From Papaver somniferum (Eukaryota; Streptophyta; Magnoliopsida; Ranunculales; Papaveraceae): a DNA stretch of 64,000 nucleotides. The position numbers were made by a program, and so were the translations under genes. The notes under the pieces were generated by a model. That model had not been told where the DNA came from. It did no database searches and saw nothing but the letters and a program-made list of their open reading frames with translations. This document shows positions 12,298 to 25,417 of the stretch, piece by piece; the stretch's first letter is position 1, and every line of letters begins with the position of its first letter. The stretch is from positions 135,743,939 to 135,807,938 of the forward strand of contig NC_039359.1 in NCBI RefSeq assembly GCF_003573695.1. Direction: 5' to 3'.

Positions 12298-12911
12298 TGT
12301 TGGGTATATGTTGTAAAATATATCTTTTGTACATTTATCTCAACAATTTGAACTTAACCCATTGGTTAAGCATTTTGGGCATTGAGGGTTAGGTCTCAGG
12401 ATCGAATCCCTCCCCCTAATCATTGTGTACGTAACATTAGTCCTAGTCCGGGATCTGGGGAGGTCTTTTGAATTTGGAAAGTTCTTTCTGATGTTTTTAA
12501 AAATATATTTTTACGCCTTCACTGGCTTTAATTACGGATTTTACTGTATTTATTTTGGCATAAATTACTTGGTTGTTTTTGAACTGTTACAGAGGATTTT
12601 ATGGACACAATTAAAACCAAAATTATTCCCATTAATTTTGTCTTAATTACAAAGGTTATCAAACCCAGTGTATGAGTTTTTCTTTTTTCATTATACTGTT
12701 TTTGTGAATCAAGAGACCAAGTTTTCTGAGCAAGATTAAGAGAGTGAAAGTGATCGATTTCTCACTGTGTGCGTGAGAGATCGAAGAGAGTCTTTCTCGT
12801 GACGAAGATAGACTACTTGCACAAAATTCGAGGTAGAGCCGCGAAATGTCTCAAAGAGAACGACCAGGTCGTGACTCAGCCGTCAGTTTGAAATCGGCAA
12901 TTGTTCCAACA
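12298..12911. mobile_element. Solo LTR (Copia-like)
   Basis: The ends are TGTTGG and CCAACA, a perfect short inverted repeat with the TG...CA termini of plant LTRs, 614 bp apart. It splits segment p exactly where the other copies are continuous (GAAAACAACACC). The flanks AAAAC and AAAAA are a degraded TSD candidate. An internal GATCGAATCCC stretch resembles a pol III B box but sits inside the LTR. Superfamily is inferred from length and terminal bases only. Confidence 0.5.
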
Positions 12912-13579
12912 AAAAAATCACCACTAACTTGTTATTTAGTGACTTAGTTTTCAGGTTAACTGTAGGACGCAACTATTTCAAAAATATATGGACACAACAA
13001 ATGCTAAGAAAGGTTTATGAAACAACTAAACTCATATCTTTTTTTCAAGATTGCTGCAACAGGTTACCAAATGCTACATAGAGTAACCAAATTCACATGA
13101 AACAACACTATTATAATCCCTGGAATGGTAATATCTCATTAAAATTTACTAACCCGCCCAGCCCCATAGAGTTATGGATTTTTTGGGGAGGCTGTTTTAG
13201 GGGATACAAGATGCTAAGCAGTTATAATCCCTGGAATGGTAATTAATATCTCATTAAAATTTACTAACCCGCCCAGCCCCATAGAGTTATGGATTTTTTA
13301 TTTTGGGTGGGGGGGGGGGGGGGGATATAAGATGTTAAGATGTTCAGGGGATATAAGATGTTAAGCAGCATCTAATAATTTTTCTGCAAATGAGTACTGA
13401 CGAAGGCATAAGATGCATGAGTCCAACGGGTAGTAACCTAAGATAACAAATAGCAACCGTCAATTGAAAATGTCCTTTTTACCTTAAAGCATAGCATATG
13501 ATTGAGAGAGAGGCAAATACAGCGAGGCCCGTCAATGTTCAATCCGTTATGGTGGAGAGTAATGGCGATTTTGGAATTA
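12912..13579. repeat. Unit 1, segment q with local tandem duplication
   Basis: 13390-13578 aligns with 59960-60150 (GTAACCTAAGATAACAAAT, GCAACCGTCAAT, CCGTTATGG, TGGCGATTTTGGAA). 12950-13090 aligns with 59765-59830. 13111-13221 and 13222-13345 are a direct duplication sharing TTATAATCCCTGGAATGG and CCCGCCCAGCCCCATAGAG. The second copy contains a 16-G run at about 13309-13324. The segment ends at TA 13578-13579, the target of the pogo-like insertion. Confidence 0.6.
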
Positions 13580-13724
13580 CAGTAAAAACTCCATATATTA
13601 ATAGAGTTGGGACTTCACAAAATTATTAATATAGGGAGATATAGCAAAAAAAAAATGTTTTTTTTTTTGCTAATTCAGAGTATGTAAATGATAATGGATA
13701 TGAATGTCTTCCTTAATCATCTAA

Positions 13725-13997
13725 ATGAGCAACAAGCTGTATATGCTTAAACCGAAGAACAAATCATCGACGGAATTAGACAAGAAGCGCAGGGAGATAA
13801 TCTTTATGATGATACCAAAAGTATCATGCCAGAAAGCTTTAAACATGCACGACAAGTTGGAAATGTTTTGGCCTCAACAAGAAGGTGCATATAGTAATGA
13901 GGTCTTACGCATCCGCAAATCAAAAGGTGCAATAACAATCCAAAAAGTCACATCCTTTTCTCAGACAACTATAGATAACTATTTTATGTCATCTTAA
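13725..13997 (+). pseudogene. Pogo-like transposase, C-terminal fragment
   Basis: The 90-residue reading frame contains KALNMHDKLEMFWPQQEG and ends in TTIDNYFMSS. This layout (ALNALDKLE-type helix, FWLQQE-like motif, then a short tail ending in a xIxxFF-like sequence) is what I know of the C-termini of plant pogo/Tigger DDE transposases. The catalytic core is missing. The start shown is only the first Met in frame. Its position 145 bp inside a pogo-type TIR supports the call. Moderate certainty from motif memory, not from a search. Confidence 0.5.
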
Positions 13998-14173
13998 ATT
14001 TTGTTGTAAAAATATCTATAAGTTTCCATATCGGTAGCTATAATTGATTCATTCTAGTACCAACATATCGTTTGATATTTGTTCGAGTGTAGTTGGTTCT
14101 AGTATCCGACATCGATGCCTCAACTTAAGGGTCTAAGCTTGGATTTTCACTCAAAAGACTCAACCTTCCCATC

Positions 14174-16017
14174 TGGAAGGCTGAAAAATCTACAATAATA
14201 ATACTGCAAGTGCACAGTGTCTAACTAGTAGAACAATGGCAAGTACATGTCGTTCCCTCAAGGAGTGTGAAATACTCAACCAACTAATATCAAAAGTAAC
14301 TAATCGACAAGATGATGTTTTAACGATTTTTCAGGAGTTTGGAACAAAATGATATAATATAAAAATGGGTTATTAAGGTTTTCGGTTTCCACCAATTAAT
14401 TATGCAAACTCTACTAATCTTTAAAAATATATTCCATGCATTATCAAATATTGTTTCTCCGCTATAGTTTTCTTCGCTTCATGGGTAGTGATTCAAAAGC
14501 ATTACCTATCAATCCTTGCATACCACGTCTAGGGATTTAACCGAAGCACGAAATATCAATTCAAAAGCATAAATAATCAAAAAAATCACATAAACGATTA
14601 AACACCAAGCTATATGAAGAAAAACTATTAATCAATCAAATCATTATTTAACATATAAATAAAGAGTTCACACAATTAAATTGGTTTGTGCCTAAACCTT
14701 AACATGGCTCTAGCTAAACAAGGCTTTCTCAAAAGCCATAAACATATTCAAATCAAACTAGCTAAGCAAAAATGGATCCGGAGAAGAAGAAACTCCAAAC
14801 CCTAGTATTCTCTGTTCACGGCCGTAGCCGCACGCCTCCCCCTTGCTTTCTGTTGAGTTTTTCTTCTCTTATATCTCCTTCTGCGAACAAGCCACAAAAA
14901 TCAGACCTAGTAGAAATCAGTCAAGGCCCGGTCCAATAGCCATGCTGAGATCCAATACAGGCTCGTGCACCATTTACTAAAATCTCCGGTATCTGTCTCC
15001 CTGACCAACTGAATTTTTGTCACCATCACCGACCATCCGTTAGCCTCAGGATGCTCCCATCTCCTCTCGTACACTCGAGCCAAAACAACAATCTTCCGTC
15101 TCACTGGATGAAGTTATGCTTTCTGTCCTTCCCAAGCTGCAAACGTCAGTACCCGACATTTATTCTCAGGCCGTAAAACACCTTCAGTTCAGCTGAAGTA
15201 CACTAATTCGATCACAGCAAGAAATTCCCAAGCTGTTTCCGTAGTAGCTCTCACAGTCGGACTCCACCGGTCATGCCTTCCTTTAAGATCCCATTTACGC
15301 CTTATACACTCTCTCTATCACCAGTCGCGGCAAACAAAATTCATCACCACCAGTTGCAATCATCTCAGTTTTATTCTCCTCACATCGATACCATCTTTAG
15401 CTAATTTTCTGCTGTCTTCTCGCCAGCCATGCAAGAACACCCAAACTCCATTGTAGTTGTAACATCTAAGCCCTGTGAAGAAGAGAACGGCAGTCATGAT
15501 CATCATCATTCATGCCTTCACTGCTCAGCTCAAAACAAACAAACCAGCACCAATACTCCATTTCAAAACCCATGCAATCATCAAATCAATCCATCACTTC
15601 CTGCAACTGTTCACCATCGACATCAACTGAATGAACGGCAACAACCAGTTCGACTGCACCTTCTTTTATCTCCTCCATTTGAATACCGACCACCTTTCTC
15701 CATTGAACTAGCTCAACCAGAACCATACATTTTAAGCCCAAACTCTTGGCAGTATAAACCACGGTACCACTAAGAATTCGTCTTTATTCTCATCTCCATA
15801 TTCTCATATATCTTGCTGCAGCATCAATTTTCTACTCCCTGACCAACAGAGCATCATCTCCATTAACTGATGACAGTCCCGTACAAGACAACAACCCAAC
15901 TGCAGTCGACTGCTGCTCCTAACTCCAGTTCAGACTACCCCGTTCATACATGTACAGCATCACCAGCATCTCCTGTTGTCAGCCGCAATCCGAACCAGAA
16001 GCTTCTCCATCTATAGA
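14174..16017 (-). repeat. Left (3') LTR of A, part 1
   Basis: It aligns along its full length with 37850-39696. The first bases (TGGAAGGCTGAAAAA) match TGGTAGGCAGAAAAA of the other LTR with substitutions. It is interrupted after 16017 by element B; 16013-16017 (ATAGA) is the left TSD of B. Confidence 0.88.
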
Positions 16018-17683
16018 TGATATGGTTTATAGATAGTGGTAAAAGTGGTTCGATTCTCAGACTTGCGAAGGATAAAATATAGACTTAAATTCTAAAACTA
16101 AAATAGAAAACTCACTAATAATTATAGCAAACACTTACAAAGTTGATATCAATATCAAAAGACAATTGAGGCTAAGATTCCACTATTTTTTCAAGTTCAA
16201 AGTGATTTAATCCAATCTTTATATTTATGCAATTTTCTCATTCAATTTGATTCTAAAACATTGCAACAAGTAGATTTTCAAAAGCAATAATTGTAAATAT
16301 CAAGTATGAAGCATCAAAAGTCTATAAACTAAGCATACTTCATCAAAATAGATCACAATCACTCAAGTAAAAATCATATTCAATTATAGCTCAAGGAAAA
16401 TAATCATAATCATAATTGCAATAAATAGATGAAATAGAATATACCACTTCTTGTTGGAAAAATAGCTTCCTCTATCGCCTCAGCAATGGGGTTTAGCTCC
16501 TCATGTTAATCACTTGCTCAAGATACATGTTTGTTGCTCAAAAGTTGATTAAATAGAAGAGAAGGTATGAAGCAGCGTGTTTGTAACAGTTGTAATTGTT
16601 ACAAAACGCACTGTTACAGAAAGCAGTGTTACAAAGAAATACTAACAGTAATAGTTGTTGGAAAATTGTTACAGTTTGAAAGGAAAGGTGACGGTTCTCT
16701 GTTCTTCTTCTTCCTCTCAACTGCAACTCGGCTATTCTTCTCTGTGAATTTTTGTTAGCTCTATTATGTTTCTAAACTTCCCAAAGTATGCGTCACCCTC
16801 TCTGACTTGCAACCAACCTATATATAGCCAACAACCCCCAAGTAAACCCTAAACAACTCGAGTTTATCTCCATTCTTCTTTCACGGCAAGTCACGGATTT
16901 TTCTATTTCTTCTCTTTTGTACGCGTCAACTGGGTCAATCCCACCTCTACAATATTCCAGCAGGACCATGTTAACTCAATCCTGGGCGTTAAATTCTTTC
17001 CTAAATCTTCATGGACTCTAAAATCCCGATAATATTTCTCCATGACTCTGTTTTGGTCTAACACGATGGAAACTCCTTCTTTCTCGAATCTGGCCGCCAT
17101 ACATTCCCTTTTTAGACGAAACAGGGTTATACTAATCCATAACGCGAGAAAAATCCGACCAAATCTCTTCCAACTACCGAATCAGGATACCCGTGAAACT
17201 CCACACCTCTGTTTCCTTTTTCCGACTTATCTAGCCAAATTCGATCGATCAAAACGAACATTCCAAGCCTGTTAAGCTCTAAGAAGTCCAGCCCCAAGAA
17301 AATCAGCGCTTGAATCTCTCTAAAACTCGCTTGAATCTCAAACCCTAAATCTGTTCACTTCTGCCAAATATTCCCGCCAAAATGAATTTGAATTTTGGGG
17401 AAGAAGTTGGTTCCCCCTATCCAGAGTAGGGTCCAAATAGCAAGTGTGTTTGGGGTGTCCTGAGGGTGCCCCTTAGTAATTCGGGTACCCCTTATCCATA
17501 GTGAGAGTCTGAATAGCAAGTGTCCTCCGGGTGCGCTTTTCGACAACTTTTCGAGCCGATTTTTCCAAAAATGTTTATTGGACAAAAATACCTACACACA
17601 CATAAAACACCATAATAAGTACAAAAATGAGCACTAACAATATATAAAATCGAGACAAATTGGACACAAAAATGTGTCCATCA
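16018..17683 (-). repeat. Left (3') LTR of B
   Basis: It starts TGATATGG and ends GTGTCCATCA on the plus strand, with TGATG/CATCA-type termini. It aligns with 25418-26463 joined to 34950-35554. Confidence 0.9.
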
Positions 17684-18962
17684 AATACCCGCAAACTTAT
17701 TATTTGCTAGTCCTCGAGCAAAGATAAAATAGAAAAATAAAATCTAACTCACTTACGCAGGCATCGTCGATTGCATTTAGCGTATGCAATAAGCCTTTAA
17801 ACCCCTAGGTGGCCCTAGTGGCCGAGTTATAGTCTCGGGAGGGCTTACCAGAGGTATACCCACAAAACCTTTATACTCCAGACCCTAGCTATCTACGCAG
17901 AACCTTGGAAAGCACTAAAGAATCTCCTTGGTTGGCATACTTATTGACTACAGGAGGAAGTACCCTGATGCGAAATTCCAATTGTTGTACACGAGTTTGC
18001 ACTCAAGCATACTAAAATTCATATATAAGTGACAGAGCTCTACTCAGATAGTTGCACTATGGACATCAATATCCGGAGTCAAAACTAATCACATGGATAG
18101 ATCAAGAAGATGGATATAGAGAAAAACATAGATGGTTTTGATGTTTACTAAGTGAACGGTGTTTCTCATATCTGTCAGAAGGCCTCCGCTAAAAATGAAC
18201 CTATCCTAATGGACTGAGATACTAGTCTGACTAATATCAACACAACTGGCATATATAAGGGAACCAGTGATTGATAATCCTAACTCTAGGTCAACACAGC
18301 TGGCACATACAAGGGTACCAGTGGTCGACTTTATTGAATTTATTCCTTTTGGTCAAATGATCTGGTCTCAATTTTTTTTTTCATGGTATCTCAATCACTC
18401 TAATTCACCCTAGCATTGGTAACAACTTGAATCGTGAGCCCCACCTAATCACTTAGAGTAACATAGTTTAAAAACAAAATAAAATAAAATAAAAATAGAA
18501 GTGAAAAGGACTCAACGAGATATGGTGAAACTATCATGTTATTTCTAACACCTGAGCTATGTGCTTTTATGAATAGACTCTTCTAGATGTTTCCATCTAA
18601 TCAGATTGGTTCCTCAACTCCTACAACCAAAATGCTTCCATCCACTTAGGTTGGTTAGTGCTATCCTTAATATGCATAAATTTATAGGCTCTGGAGTTTA
18701 TTTATTAAAACAAAAAGTTTCTACCCCACCCCCAAACTTAGATCTAACATTGTCCTCAATGTTTCGAATGAAAGAACAGTACCAAAAATATAAGTAACAT
18801 GAGGAAATAGTAAAGAGAGAGTTCGGAAAGATAATACCTGGGTGAAGTGAAACCAAAAACTGACAAAAATAGTATACAACATACAAATCGCCTCGATGGT
18901 CAATCAAGGGTAAACAGGGTCCTCCAGAGGGACCTCCTTAACATCACCTGTAGGAAAAGGCT
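17684..18962 (-). promoter_or_regulatory. 3' non-coding region of B with four conserved hairpins and two purine tracts
   Basis: Read on the minus strand, downstream of integrase. H1 (18763-18746) has stem AACATT/AATGTT and loop GAGGAC, followed by GTTTGGGGGTGGGGT. H2 (17838-17822) has stem CCGAG/CTCGG and loop ACTATAA. H3 (17790-17770) has stem ATTGCAT/ATGCAAT and loop ACGCTAA. H4 (17722-17703) has stem TTTGCT/AGCAAA around CGAGGACT, followed by AAGTTTGCGGGTATT, the polypurine tract abutting the LTR. The same four are in C with near-identical spacing. The rest of the region (about 17840-18740) has no ORF. Confidence 0.65.
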
Positions 18963-19930
18963 CTAAAAGGGCTTCAATCTCTGACCGTTAACCTTTGAAG
19001 AACTAGTACCATCTGATATCTCAATCTCAACAGCGCCATGAGGAAAAACAGTATGGACCCCAAAAGGACCGGTCCACCGAGAGCGCAGTTTCCCGGGGAA
19101 TAGATGCAAACGAGTGTCATACAGAAGAAATTTTTGACCTGGAGAAAACGACTTCCGTAAAATATTCTTATCATGCACAACTTTCATTTTGTTCTTATAC
19201 TCCTTAGCACTATCGTATGCATCTCTACGAATCTCGTACAACTCATTGAGCTGAAGCTTTCTGTGAGCTCCTGCCTTTTCAAGTGAAAAATTAAGCTGCT
19301 TAATAGCCCAATAGGCTCTATGTTCTAACTAAACAGGCAAGTGACATGCCTTGCCAAATACTAAACGGTAGGGTGACATTCCAATGGGTGTCTTAAACGC
19401 GGTACGGTAAGCCCATAAGGCATCAGTAAGCCTCGACGACCAGTCTTTCCTATTAGGATTAACTGTTTTCTCTAAAATACGCTTAATTTCCCTATTGGAA
19501 ACCTCTACCTGACCACTAGTCTGTGGGTGATACGGGGTAGCTACTTTGTGGGTAATACCATATTGTTTCATTAACAGATCAAACGGTCTATTACAAAAGT
19601 GTGAACCCCCATCACTAATTATAGCTCGCGGTGTACCAAAACATGTAAGTATATTCTCTTTCAAAAACTTAATTACGACCCTATGGTCATTTGTTTTACA
19701 CGGAACCGCCTCAACCCACTTAGACACATAGTCTACAGCGACAAGTATGTAAAGATAACCCAAATAATTAGGAAATGGACCCATAAAATCAATGCCCCAC
19801 ACATCAAAGACCTCAATCACTAAAATAGGGTTCAATGGCATCATATTTCTACGGGAAATGGTTCCTAACCTCTGGCAACGATCACAAGAAATTAAACACA
19901 ATGACTATGGGAGTCTTTAAATAGTGAAGG
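18963..19930 (-). pseudogene. Athila integrase (B), broken
   Basis: The region contains the end of the zinc-binding part (CDRCQRLG) and the catalytic core: WGIDFMGPF carries the first Asp, ISDGGSHF the second, and [16 protein letters not shown] the Glu. The Athila signature [17 protein letters not shown] follows, then a chromodomain-less C-terminal part with GPFGVHTVFPHG. An in-frame TAG at 19329-19331 separates core and tail. The upstream HHCC start ([15 protein letters not shown]) lies in the preceding frame near 19931-20010, so there is also a frameshift near 19920. Confidence 0.88.
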
Positions 19931-21806
19931 CTAGTAAAATCCACACTGCAATATTTTTGCAGAAGTCTTCTTAGCACTAAAATGACCCCCACAAGCATGT
20001 TCATGACAAAAGGAGAGAATACTGGACTGGTCACTCTCAGGTACACATCTTCTAATAATCTGGTCTGGACAATACTTAAACAAATAAGGATCGTCCCAAA
20101 AGAAATGCTTAACCTCGGCTAAAAACCTAGAACGATCTTGTTTACCCCAATGTTGAGGGGTTCGGCCAGTAACAAGATAATTCACTATATTTGCATACCA
20201 AGGTGATTGGGAAACAGAGAACAATTGTTCATCAGGTAAGCTATCCCTTATAGGAATGGAATCACTAGGGGAACTAACAACTAACCTGGATAAGTGGTCT
20301 GCTACTACATTTTCAGCACCCTTTTTGTCTCTAATGTCTGGAGAAAATTCTTGTAAGAATAGGATCCACCTAATCAATCTAGGTTTGGTATCCTTCTTAG
20401 ATAAAAGGTATTTCAAAGCAGCATAATCAGTATAGATTACGATCTTAGAACCTAACAGGTAGGATCTAAACTTATCCAAGGAAAACACGATGGCTAACAG
20501 TTCCTTCTCGGTAGTTGTATAGTTCAATTGGGCATCATTTACAGTTTTGCTAGCATAGTAAATCACATGAAGTAATTTTTCTACTCGTTGACCTAACACA
20601 ACGCCTATAGCATAATCTGAAGCATCACACATAATCTCAAAGGGTAGGTTCCAGTTGGGTGCCTGGACTATGGGAGCGGTAGTGAGTAAATTTTTAAGCT
20701 TCTCAAAATCCTCTAAACAAGCATCATCAAAGACAAACTTAACATCTTTTGCAAGAAAATTTCAAAGAGGTCTAGAAATCAAGCTAAAATCCTTAATGAA
20801 TCGACGGTAAAAACCTGCATGCCCTAGGAATGACCTATTGTCTTTTACGGTTTTTGGGACCTGTAAAGTTTTAATAAGGTCAACTTTGGCTTTGTCTACC
20901 TCTATACCCTTTGAAGAAATGATGTGCCCTAAAACAATTCCTGATTTAACCATGAAATGGCATTTTTCCCAATTAAGCACTAAATTCTTTTCCTTACACC
21001 TAGTCAACATTAATGTCAAATGATGCAAGCAATCATCAAAAGATGAACCAAACACTGAAAAATCATCCATAAAGACCTCTAAAAACCGTTCTACCATATC
21101 AGAAAATATGCTCATCATACAACGCTGAAAAGTCGCAGGGGCATTACACAGCCCAAAGGCATGCGTCTATACGCGAAGGTACCAAAGGGACAGGTAAAAG
21201 TGGTTTTCTCTTGGTCTTCTGGGGCAATAACGATCTGATTATATCCGGAAAAGCCATCTAAAAAGCAATAAAACTATATCCAGCTAATCTCTCTAGCATT
21301 TGGTCGATAAAAGGAAGGGGAAAGTGATCCTTCCTTGTTACCTTGTTCAATTTCCTATAGTCGATACAGACACGCCATCCCGTGGTCACTCGGGTTGGGA
21401 TTAACTCATTATCCTCATTCTGGACTACAGTGATACCTGATTTCTTGGGAACAACCTGAACGGGGCTGACCCACTTACTGTCTGAAATTGGGTAGATAAT
21501 ACCCGCATCTAACAACTTAAGCACCTCTTTTCGAACTACTTCTTTCATGTTAGGGTTCAGTCGACGTTGCATCTCCCTAGAAGGTTTGGAGTCTTCCTCT
21601 AAATGAATCTGATGCATACAAACGGTAGGACTAATACCCTTAATGTCTGCTATAGACCACCCTAAAGCTTCCTTATTATCTTGAAGTACTTTTACTAGCC
21701 TACTTTCCTGATCACTATCCAAGTCGGCAGCAATAATCACAGGTAAAGTCTCAGATGGGCCTAAGAACACATACTTCAGGTTATCTGGTAGTGGTTTGAG
21801 GTCCAA
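19931..21806 (-). pseudogene. Athila reverse transcriptase-RNase H (B), broken
   Basis: The RT N-terminal half (21258-21806) has KKSGITVVQNE and TGWRVCIDYRKLNKVTRKDH. Its second half (20762-21118) carries the catalytic FMDD motif in EVFMDDFSVFG and NRSFLGHAGFYRRFIKDFS. RNase H (19931-20632) has [25 protein letters not shown] and [12 protein letters not shown] halves are in different frames, with further stops at 20762 and near 20632. Length and order fit a normal Athila pol. Confidence 0.9.
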
Positions 21807-21819
21807 CTTAGGGGCTCTT

Positions 21820-24276
21820 CTAAGGAAGGAACTGAGGTAGTCTCAGAAGCTGGTAATGGTTCGAACCTAGTTTCCATCTATCAGTGTCTAACACAGGGGT
21901 AGAATCTAATAGAGCATTCACTTGTTCAATGGTACTATCATCGTCAAAATCTAAACCAAAATGGGATAGACAACTCTCTAATGGGTCTTCAGACAAGATG
22001 TTTGGTAATGACTCCTGAACTAAGGATTCTATCATATTCACCTCTTCAACACATGTGTCATCTAGCTCATAAGGTAGCTTACTGACATTAAAAATGTTCA
22101 TTTCGATAGTCATATTACCAAAGGATAAATTCATCACACCATTTCGACAGTTTATGATCGCATTAGACGTAGCTAAGAATGGGCGACCTAAAATCACATG
22201 TATCTGGTTCTCTGGGTCAGGGACAGGTTGGGTATCTAGGACCACGAAATCCACTGGATAAATAAACTTGTCGACCTCAATAAGAACATCCTCGATAACA
22301 CCTCGAGGAATTTTGACAGACCTATCAGCTAAATGCAGTGTTATCTGAGTAGGTTTCATTTCACCAAGTCCTAGCTGTAAGTACACATGGTACGGCAGTA
22401 AGTTCACACTGGCTCCTAAGTCAAGTAAATCTTTTTCTACCCGGTGTTTACCTATTGTACAAGCAATGGTTGGGGAACCTGGGTCTTTGTACTTTGGAGT
22501 GGTGGTGTTCTGAATGATTGAACTTACATGACTAGCTAAAAAGGCTTTCTTAAAAATTCGCTTTCGCGTACACATATCCTTAAGGAACTTGGCATAAGCA
22601 GGAATTTGCCTAATTGCATCTAATAAAGGAAGGTTTATGGTAAGTTGCTTAAAAAACTCCAATATGTCATTAAAGTTCGATTCCTTCTTTGTTGGTGCTA
22701 ATAGCTGGGGAAATGGGGCTCTAGGCACAGAATCAGACCTCTCAGGAACCGAATTGGCATCATCGGAAATTTTATCAGTCCCCTCAGTTAGTGGTCCTGA
22801 GGGGTGAACTACAGTATGTTCACTATCGGGCATGGTTACCTGATTGTCTACTACTCTACCACTCCTAAGGGTTCTAATAGCATTCAATTGATTCGATGGT
22901 TTTGCACCTACTTCATGAACTCCTCTAGGGTTGGGGGTAGTCTGACTAGTGAGCGTTCCGTTATCTCTCTCACTTAAGGTCTTAGCTATTTGGCCGACTT
23001 GAAGTTCTAGCTTAGCAAGGCTCTGAGCATTAGTTTGAAAGTTCTGCTTGGTTTCCTGTTGAAAACTAATTTGGCTCTGTGCTAACATATCCTGAGTTTT
23101 TGATAACATCTTAATAGATTCCTCTAAGCTAGTCGTTTTGTTTTCTGGGCCTGATGAATTCTTATTGTAACCAAAACCTGGGGGAGCATTAGAATTACTA
23201 AACTGACCTTGACTCTGGCCCTTAGACCATGAAAGGTTCGGATGGTTTCTCCAACCAGGATTATAGGTTTCTGAATATGGGTCAAACTTTTGACGGTTAT
23301 CATACCTAGTGTTACTATAGATATTATTCTGGCCTTCCCAAAAAGTGTCCAGTCTACCACTAGTGTGACCCACTTCTAAAGCTTCTAACCTTTTCGCTAT
23401 AGCAGCAATTTTGGCATCTGATTCAAAGCTTCCTTCTACCCTATTAACGTTTCCTCTGCCTAGAAGAATTGTTTTCTGGGGTACCCTATTGCTTTCCCAT
23501 TGTTGGGTCTTTTCGGCGATTTCATGCAAATATGTCATTGCATCATCAACTGTTTGGTTTTCAAACCCACCTGTACACATCGACTCTACTGTAGTTGTAG
23601 TGGGATAATCTAAACCCTCATAAAGGATCTGAACTAACCTAACCTTTTCTAAACCATGATGAGGACATTGGGCTAATAAATCATTGAACTTTTCCAAATA
23701 CCTATACAAAGACTCTCCCTCTTGTTGCGAAAATGTGCAGATTTGCGTCCTAATAGACGATGTTTTGTGCCTAGGGAAAAACTTGTTCAAAAAGGAAGAT
23801 GTAAGTTGTTCATATGTTTCAATTCATTCGGAAGCCAAACTATACATCCACGACTTGGCTTTATCTTTTCAGGAAAAGGGGAATAACCTGAGTTTCAAAG
23901 CATCATCATCAAGGTTTCTAATTTCCAGGGTACTACAAATTTCCTCAAAGTCCCTAACATGGAAATAGGGGTTTTCATTTTCTTTCCCTAAAAAGGTTGG
24001 GAGCAACTGTAAGGTTCCAGACTTAAGTTCATAATTTGCTTCAGTTTCAGGTAACCTGATACACGAGGGACGAGTAGTCCTAGTAGGGTTCAACAAAGCT
24101 TTCAAAGTTGCCATTTCTGGCGCTCTTGGACTATCAGGGATTTTCTCCTCAAACGGACGTTCAAAAACGGAATTTTCAAGAATCAGACTTTCTAAATTGA
24201 GGTAATCGAGATGCTTAGAACTACTAGGTTTCTCTTTAACAAATCTACCTAGGGCGTCTCTTTTACGTTCAGGCAT
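21820..24276 (-). pseudogene. Athila gag-protease (B), with two in-frame stops
   Basis: It starts at ATG 24276 (MPERKRDALGRF). The capsid-type region has NENPYFHVRDFEEIC and LNKFFPRHK, then ECPHHGLEK-like and EGLDYPTTTTVESMC motifs. The frame continues past TGA at 23871-23869 and TGA at 23826-23824, both in the same frame, so these are point lesions rather than frameshifts. The aspartic protease motif DLGAS is at about 22422-22408. I see no CCHC knuckle. The frame ends at 21820, and a frameshift separates it from RT. Confidence 0.88.
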
Positions 24277-25395
24277 GCAACAGAATAAGGTAGGGAATTC
24301 TATGCAATCACAAACAAGGCTGACTCAACCAAATCAAACCTAAATTTCTAGCAAACAAAAATCATGATGGCTCCACTTAGATTGTTTCTAGACCAGCTTC
24401 TATTCTTTCGAAAAGGAACTCGTTACAATCTGAGCAAACCCCTCTGGAATCAATCTGAGTCAAAGTAAGTTGAATCGAGGCGAGGGAAGATCAGTGGAGC
24501 TTTGATACCCAAGGCCTCACCGGTTACAAGGCGGCGCAGTCACGCATTCAACTCACAGAAACTATCATGAACTTCGAAGTATGCTCAAAAGAGTAACCAA
24601 TATTTTTCGAACGACTTTCCTATTAAGCTCGTTACCCTATAGGTCTCGTTCTAGTCAAAAATTTATCCTTAGGTTCGAGTTTGGTTTCGTTTTCCTAAGG
24701 CGGGCAAGAAGAGAACGGTGATGAAATCCGAACCCTTATCTTGTATGGCCAGTCCTTGCCCTTTACTAGGAAACTAAAGCAGACGTTTTCAAGTCCTCAG
24801 CATATATGCAAACGAAGGAATACAGTAAACCCGCTAACAGGGGATTCGCGGGTGTTTCGAAAAAACTTACCTCCCGTACCAGACGGGCGAAGAACCGCTG
24901 AAGTCGACTCGGGCCACGACTCCTATGTCATGTACGAACCCGAGGGGCCGAGGCGATATCGTAATCACCGTCCTTCTCTGCACACAGTTTATATTTAAAC
25001 CAACCCTTCCTTAGGGTTTAAAAATAATAATGTTCAAAGTTTAATGTCCAAGTGTCCAAAAAGAAAAGAAAAAATTACAAAAATAACAAACCCTAATACA
25101 GTTCTCTCTTTTTTTTCTTTTTTTTTTACTAATAAAGAAAAAAAAACAAAACCCTAAAAAAAAATAACTAAAAAGAAATTGTCTTTTTTTCCGTTCTTTT
25201 CGCTTTAATCTTTCGCTCCAAGTCTTTATGCTTTAAGATCCAATCTTTACGAAATCACCAAACTCCTTGGCTCAATTCTCTTTATGATCCAAAATCTGTA
25301 GACAAAAGATAAATACCCAAAAACGTAAAAAAGAACAAAAATAATAAAAACCTAAAAAAGAAAAGAAAAAAAAGTCTAAAACCCTAAAAGCAAAT
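24277..25395 (-). other. 5' leader of B between PBS and gag
   Basis: This is non-coding sequence upstream of the gag ATG on the minus strand. Positions 25020-25400 are A/T-rich with poly-A and poly-T tracts. The 24741-24998 ORF on the plus strand is antisense to the leader and has no support. Confidence 0.6.
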
Positions 25396-25412
25396 CCGCG
25401 TCGGCGACGCCA
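25396..25412 (-). other. Primer binding site of B
   Basis: On the minus strand TGGCGTCGCCGACGCGG lies 5 nt after the 5' LTR. It is clearly different from the tRNA-Asp-type PBS of A and C. I could not assign the tRNA with confidence. Confidence 0.65.
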
Positions 25413-25417
25413 AAAAC

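Noticed and set aside
12380..12415. tRNA or SINE pol III B-box-like sequence
   Set aside because: There is no A box at proper distance and no poly-A end. It lies inside a TG...CA solo LTR.
15429..15773. 114-aa ORF repeated at 39105-39449
   Set aside because: Both copies lie inside the two LTRs of element A. The repetition comes from LTR duplication, and no known domain is seen.
17684..18962. Env-like ORF expected in some Athila elements
   Set aside because: I looked between integrase and the 3' LTR of B; no ORF over 92 codons and no membrane-protein pattern is present.
23869..23871. Frameshift in gag of B
   Set aside because: The downstream ORF is in the same frame, so the break is two in-frame TGA codons (23869 and 23824), not a frameshift.
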